A stretch of 10,078 nt of DNA from Niveispirillum sp. (GTDB lineage Bacteria; Pseudomonadota; Alphaproteobacteria; Azospirillales; Azospirillaceae). Location of the stretch: NCBI GenBank assembly GCA_016463045.1, contig JAEMSB010000038.1:5495-15572 (forward strand). Reading direction: 5' to 3'. The notes beneath the pieces were generated by a model. It was given only the letters and a program-made list of their open reading frames with translations, did no database searches and was not told the origin of the DNA. Position 1 is the first letter of the stretch. Every line of letters begins with the position of its first letter. This document shows, piece after piece, positions 7,352 through 10,078 of this stretch. Made by a program: the position numbers and the translations under genes.

Positions 7352-7368
7352 TGCGATTGACTCTTATT
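7352..7368 (+). promoter_or_regulatory. Putative iron-responsive operator, copy C, overlapping a possible -35 box
   Basis: TGCGATTGACTCTTATT matches copy B at 14 of 17 positions and has the same orientation. The word TGCGAATGCGA just before it (7346-7356) repeats the TGCGAAT half-site, making a composite site. TTGACT (7357-7362) inside it is a good sigma-70 -35 sequence for the rightward receptor, but the expected -10 position (about 7381, TACCAC) is weak. A repressor bound here would block the rightward promoter. Confidence 0.5.
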
Positions 7369-7402
7369 ACTGTCAACAGGTACCACAGGGCCGACCCGTG
7401 GG

Positions 7403-7407
7403 GGAGG
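7403..7407 (+). promoter_or_regulatory. Strong ribosome binding site for the rightward receptor
   Basis: GGAGG within a G-rich run, 7 bases before the ATG at 7415. Near-optimal sequence and spacing. Confidence 0.75.
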
Positions 7408-7414
7408 GGTAATT

Positions 7415-9676
7415 ATGTCCAGATCGAATGTTGTTTCTGCCAGCACTGTCGCCTTGCTGGCGCTGTCAAGCGCTGCTGTCGCACAGCCTGTCGCCGCCAC
7501 GATGGAAACCGAGATCATCGTGACCGGGGAGAAGGTGGCGCGGTCGCTTCAGGATACGGCCTCTTCGGTCGCCGTGACGACCGACCAGCGCCTTGAGGAC
7601 GAGAATATCCAGTCGTTGCAGGAGATCATCCAGCGCACCGCCAATATGGCGGAGACCTATGGCGCCTCGGGCTTCACCATCCGTGGCATCGCCAATCGCG
7701 GTGTTTCAGCCGGTGGTGACGCGCCGTTGGCCACCATCTATCTGGACGGGGCAGCCTTGCCCGATGGGATTATCGCGTCCGGTCCCACCGACACCTGGGA
7801 CTTGGGCCAGGTGGAGATTTTCCGGGGACCGCAATCGACGCTGCAGGGCTTGAACGCGCTGGCCGGTGCCATCGTGCTGCGCGCACAAGATCCAACCTTC
7901 GACTGGGATTTGAAGGGTCGCGCCATCCGGTCGAGCGGCGACACGACCAGCTTCGCCCTGGCGGGCGGCGGGCCGCTGGTTGCCAATGAACTGGCTTTCC
8001 GGGTCGCGGCGGAGAAGCGGGATAGCGACAATTTCATCCACAATGTCACGCGCGACACGCCGGAGGAGCCGTTGGATAGCACGCTTGTGCGGACCAAGCT
8101 GCTGTGGACGCCCCAGGCATTGCCCGAACTGGAGGCGCGGCTGGGCTATACGCATTTCAAGAAGGAAGCCGGGTACACCTTCACCTACGCCAGTACCGCC
8201 GCACCCGATTATTATGACGACCGGGTCGCCTATGGTGATTATCCCAACAGCAGCGATACGCGCGCCGATATCGTCAATCTGGAGCTGGATTACGAGATTG
8301 CTGACCGCACCTCGCTCAGTGCTGTCAGCAATTACAGCGATGTCGACCATCATCGGACCTATGATGGCGACAATACTGCCCAACCTGTGAGCTATGGCAT
8401 CAATCCGGCGCAGTACAAGACCTTCTCACAGGAACTGCGGTTGCATCATGATGCGGATTGGTTGAAGGGGCTGGTGGGTGCCTATTATTACCATCGCGAC
8501 CAGCAGAGCAATTCCGAAAGCCGCACCCTGGTGCCGACCCCCGTCAATCAGGTCTCGCTGCTATTGCAGGGAGCCGGGTTCGATGCTGCCACGGCGGGAC
8601 AGATCGCCTCGCTTTACGCAACCGCGCTACCCAACATTACGGTGCAGTATGCGGCAGACATGCCGATGAAGGTGGAGACAATGGCTCTCTTCACCGATGG
8701 GCGGGTGGAATTGACCGATCAATTGTCGCTGTTGGGTGGCCTGCGTTATGATCATGAGCGTAATACGGTCACGGTGACGCAGACGGCCAGCTTTGCCGGC
8801 ACCTATCCCAACCCCACCGCCTTCGGTGCCTACGCCCCGCTGATCACCGCCATCAATGCCGGCGTGCAGGGGCTGGTGGATCAGGCGTCGGGCGCGACAC
8901 CACGCTCCACGCGCAACTTCAATGCCTGGCTGCCCAAGCTGGGGGCCGAATGGGCTTGGACGCCGGACCTGTCCACGACCTTCCTGGTTCAGCGTGGCTA
9001 CCGGTCCGGCGGCACGACGGCCAATACGGCGCGTTCGCAGGCCTTTGCCTATGATCCGGAATTTACCTGGAACTATGAATTGTCCCTGCGCTCGCAATGG
9101 CTGGACGGGCGCCTGACCTTGAATGCCAATGCCTACTATATCGACTGGAAGGATCAGCAGACGACAGTCAATTTCGGCCTGAACCTCTATGATTATCATA
9201 CGGTCAATGCCGGCCGGTCCCATGTCTATGGCGGCGAAGTGGAATTGAGCCACCGGATTACCGATGAGGTCGATTGGTACGCTTCGCTGGGCCATACCCG
9301 CACCAAGTTTGATGAATTCAAGACCAATGTCGGCTCGGCTACCGATCTGTCCGGCATGGAATTCCCTTATGCCCCACGCTGGACGCTGGCCGCCGGCTTC
9401 AATGTCCGCTTCGGTGACGGGTTCGCCCTGAATGTGAATGGCAGCCACCGTACGGAGGTCTTCGGCGACGTCGCGCGCCCGCAGGAGAATATGCGGCTTG
9501 AGGCACGGACCCTGGTGAACACGAAACTGGCCTACACGTATGAGGATTGGACCGTTTCCGTCTTCGCCAACAACTTGTTCGATGAAAAATACAAGCAGTA
9601 TGAATATGCCGCGACACAGCAGGCCTTGCTGGGGGCACCGCGCGTGATCGGCGTGATGCTGGAGGGGCGCCTATGA
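7415..9676 (+). CDS. TonB-dependent receptor (iron-complex outer-membrane receptor type)
   Basis: A 753-residue outer-membrane receptor read away from the leftward operon. Residues 1-23 are a signal peptide (TVALLALSSAAVA before Q24). ETEIIVTG at 31-38 is a typical alphaproteobacterial TonB box. The plug spans about 45-165: DTASSVAVTTDQRL, LQEIIQRTANM, FTIRGIANRG, ATIYLDGAALPDG, and LGQVEIFRGPQSTLQGLNALAGAIVLRAQDPT. It belongs to the general 'RGPQ.TL.G.NA.aG' receptor group, not the FhuA/FhuE group of the two leftward receptors. The barrel includes RGYRSGGTTAN and FANNLFDEKY near the end. It terminates GVMLEGRL, lacking the usual C-terminal aromatic residue. It is a paralogue of the broken receptor at the left edge. 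The next gene starts inside its last codons (ATGA), so the two products are likely made together. The ligand is unknown; the shared operator motif suggests an iron complex. Confidence 0.93.
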   Translation: MSRSNVVSASTVALLALSSAAVAQPVAATMETEIIVTGEKVARSLQDTASSVAVTTDQRLEDENIQSLQEIIQRTANMAETYGASGFTIRGIANRGVSAGGDAPLATIYLDGAALPDGIIASGPTDTWDLGQVEIFRGPQSTLQGLNALAGAIVLRAQDPTFDWDLKGRAIRSSGDTTSFALAGGGPLVANELAFRVAAEKRDSDNFIHNVTRDTPEEPLDSTLVRTKLLWTPQALPELEARLGYTHFKKEAGYTFTYASTAAPDYYDDRVAYGDYPNSSDTRADIVNLELDYEIADRTSLSAVSNYSDVDHHRTYDGDNTAQPVSYGINPAQYKTFSQELRLHHDADWLKGLVGAYYYHRDQQSNSESRTLVPTPVNQVSLLLQGAGFDAATAGQIASLYATALPNITVQYAADMPMKVETMALFTDGRVELTDQLSLLGGLRYDHERNTVTVTQTASFAGTYPNPTAFGAYAPLITAINAGVQGLVDQASGATPRSTRNFNAWLPKLGAEWAWTPDLSTTFLVQRGYRSGGTTANTARSQAFAYDPEFTWNYELSLRSQWLDGRLTLNANAYYIDWKDQQTTVNFGLNLYDYHTVNAGRSHVYGGEVELSHRITDEVDWYASLGHTRTKFDEFKTNVGSATDLSGMEFPYAPRWTLAAGFNVRFGDGFALNVNGSHRTEVFGDVARPQENMRLEARTLVNTKLAYTYEDWTVSVFANNLFDEKYKQYEYAATQQALLGAPRVIGVMLEGRL
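9661..9665 (+). promoter_or_regulatory. Ribosome binding site inside the receptor's 3' end
   Basis: GGAGG, 7 bases before the ATG at 9673, encoded within the last receptor codons. It supports the overlapping start of the downstream membrane protein. Confidence 0.7.
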
Positions 9677-10078
9677 GCGACCAACTGTCATTCGCGCTGA
9701 TCCTGGCGGCTGGGCTGGGCGGGGTTTGGGCCTTGCGCCAATCTTGGCGTCTGGGCGGTGGTCAGGGCCGTTGGCCCTGGCTGCTGTTCGGTTGGGCGCT
9801 GGTCCTGGTCAGTCTCATCGCGCCGGCCTGGATGCTGGGTCCGGTCCGCGGACCGTTCATCGCCCTGTCGCTGGGGCCGGTGGCGGCCCTGTATCTGGTC
9901 GCGCTGGGCCTTCAGGTGCGCAAGGCCCGTGCCGGAAGGGCGGGCCGGGAAAGCCTGGCGCCGGAGCCGCTGGAACGGCCCAGCACGACCTGGCGCACCA
10001 TCCTGCGCTGGCTGCTGGCCGGTCCCATCGGGATGATTGCGGCCTTGGCCATCGGCATCGCCTATGCCGTGTGGATGC
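9673..10078 (+). CDS. Unrecognised small multi-span membrane protein, coupled to the receptor; 3' end outside window
   Basis: Open from the ATG at 9673 to the window end (135 residues seen, no stop). The ATG overlaps the receptor's TGA as ATGA, and GGAGG at 9661-9665 lies 7 bases before it, so the start is well supported. Four hydrophobic stretches are visible: about 5-21 (LSFALILAAGLGGVWAL), 34-54 (WPWLLFGWALVLVSLIAPAWM), 62-80 (FIALSLGPVAALYLVALGL) and 112-133 (RWLLAGPIGMIAALAIGIAY). A basic loop (VRKARAGRAGRE, 82-93) and a proline-rich stretch separate the last two, which suggests the loop is cytoplasmic. I do not recognise the family. By position it may do for this receptor what DUF3649/DUF3325 proteins do in the leftward operon, and a PepSY-type gene might follow; both are inferences. 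Confidence 0.8.
   Translation, partial: MSDQLSFALILAAGLGGVWALRQSWRLGGGQGRWPWLLFGWALVLVSLIAPAWMLGPVRGPFIALSLGPVAALYLVALGLQVRKARAGRAGRESLAPEPLERPSTTWRTILRWLLAGPIGMIAALAIGIAYAVWM

Noticed and set aside
7357..7386. Complete sigma-70 promoter (TTGACT plus TACCAC) for the rightward receptor
   Set aside because: The -35 is good but the -10 candidate is poor, so it is recorded only as a possibility in the operator copy C entry and not as a separate promoter.
7195..7518. Upstream extension of the first leftward receptor to 7518
   Set aside because: It would put a non-signal-like segment before the signal peptide, cross the control region and overlap the opposite receptor's start.

Overview
The window is about 10 kb of GC-rich proteobacterial DNA devoted almost entirely to TonB-dependent, probably iron-siderophore, uptake. 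Protein style, frequent GTG/TTG-rich alternative frames and receptor families suggest an alphaproteobacterium (an Azospirillaceae or sphingomonad-like organism). That assignment is inference: no rRNA or other taxonomic marker is present.

Left edge (1-489, + strand): the middle of a TonB-dependent receptor gene whose 5' end lies outside the window. Its reading frame breaks off inside the early barrel and runs into about 50 bases of AT-rich DNA before a stop. It resembles the complete receptor at 7415-9676 and is most simply a truncated paralogue.

Centre (7194 down to 532, - strand): a five-gene operon, in transcription order: FhuA/FhuE-like siderophore receptor (5020-7194), DUF3649 small membrane protein (4670-4993), PepSY-TM inner-membrane protein (3069-4673), DUF3325 small membrane protein (2797-3072) and a second FhuE/FpvA-like siderophore receptor (532-2751). 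Two joints are ATGA start/stop overlaps and the others are gaps of 26 and 45 bases, so the five genes probably form one transcript. By analogy with FpvG/PiuB/FoxB-type systems, the receptors import ferric siderophores and the membrane trio reduces or releases the iron at the inner membrane.

Right (7415 to window end, + strand): a divergently transcribed TonB-dependent receptor (7415-9676), coupled by an ATGA overlap to an unrecognised multi-span membrane protein (9673 onward) that runs off the window.

The 220-base divergent control region (7195-7414) holds three copies of a 17-base motif, TGCGAWTGACTCTTAWY-like, one facing the leftward operon and two facing the rightward receptor, with two short palindromes between them. 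It is the best candidate for the shared iron-responsive switch. No RNA gene, CRISPR array, complete mobile element or origin was seen.
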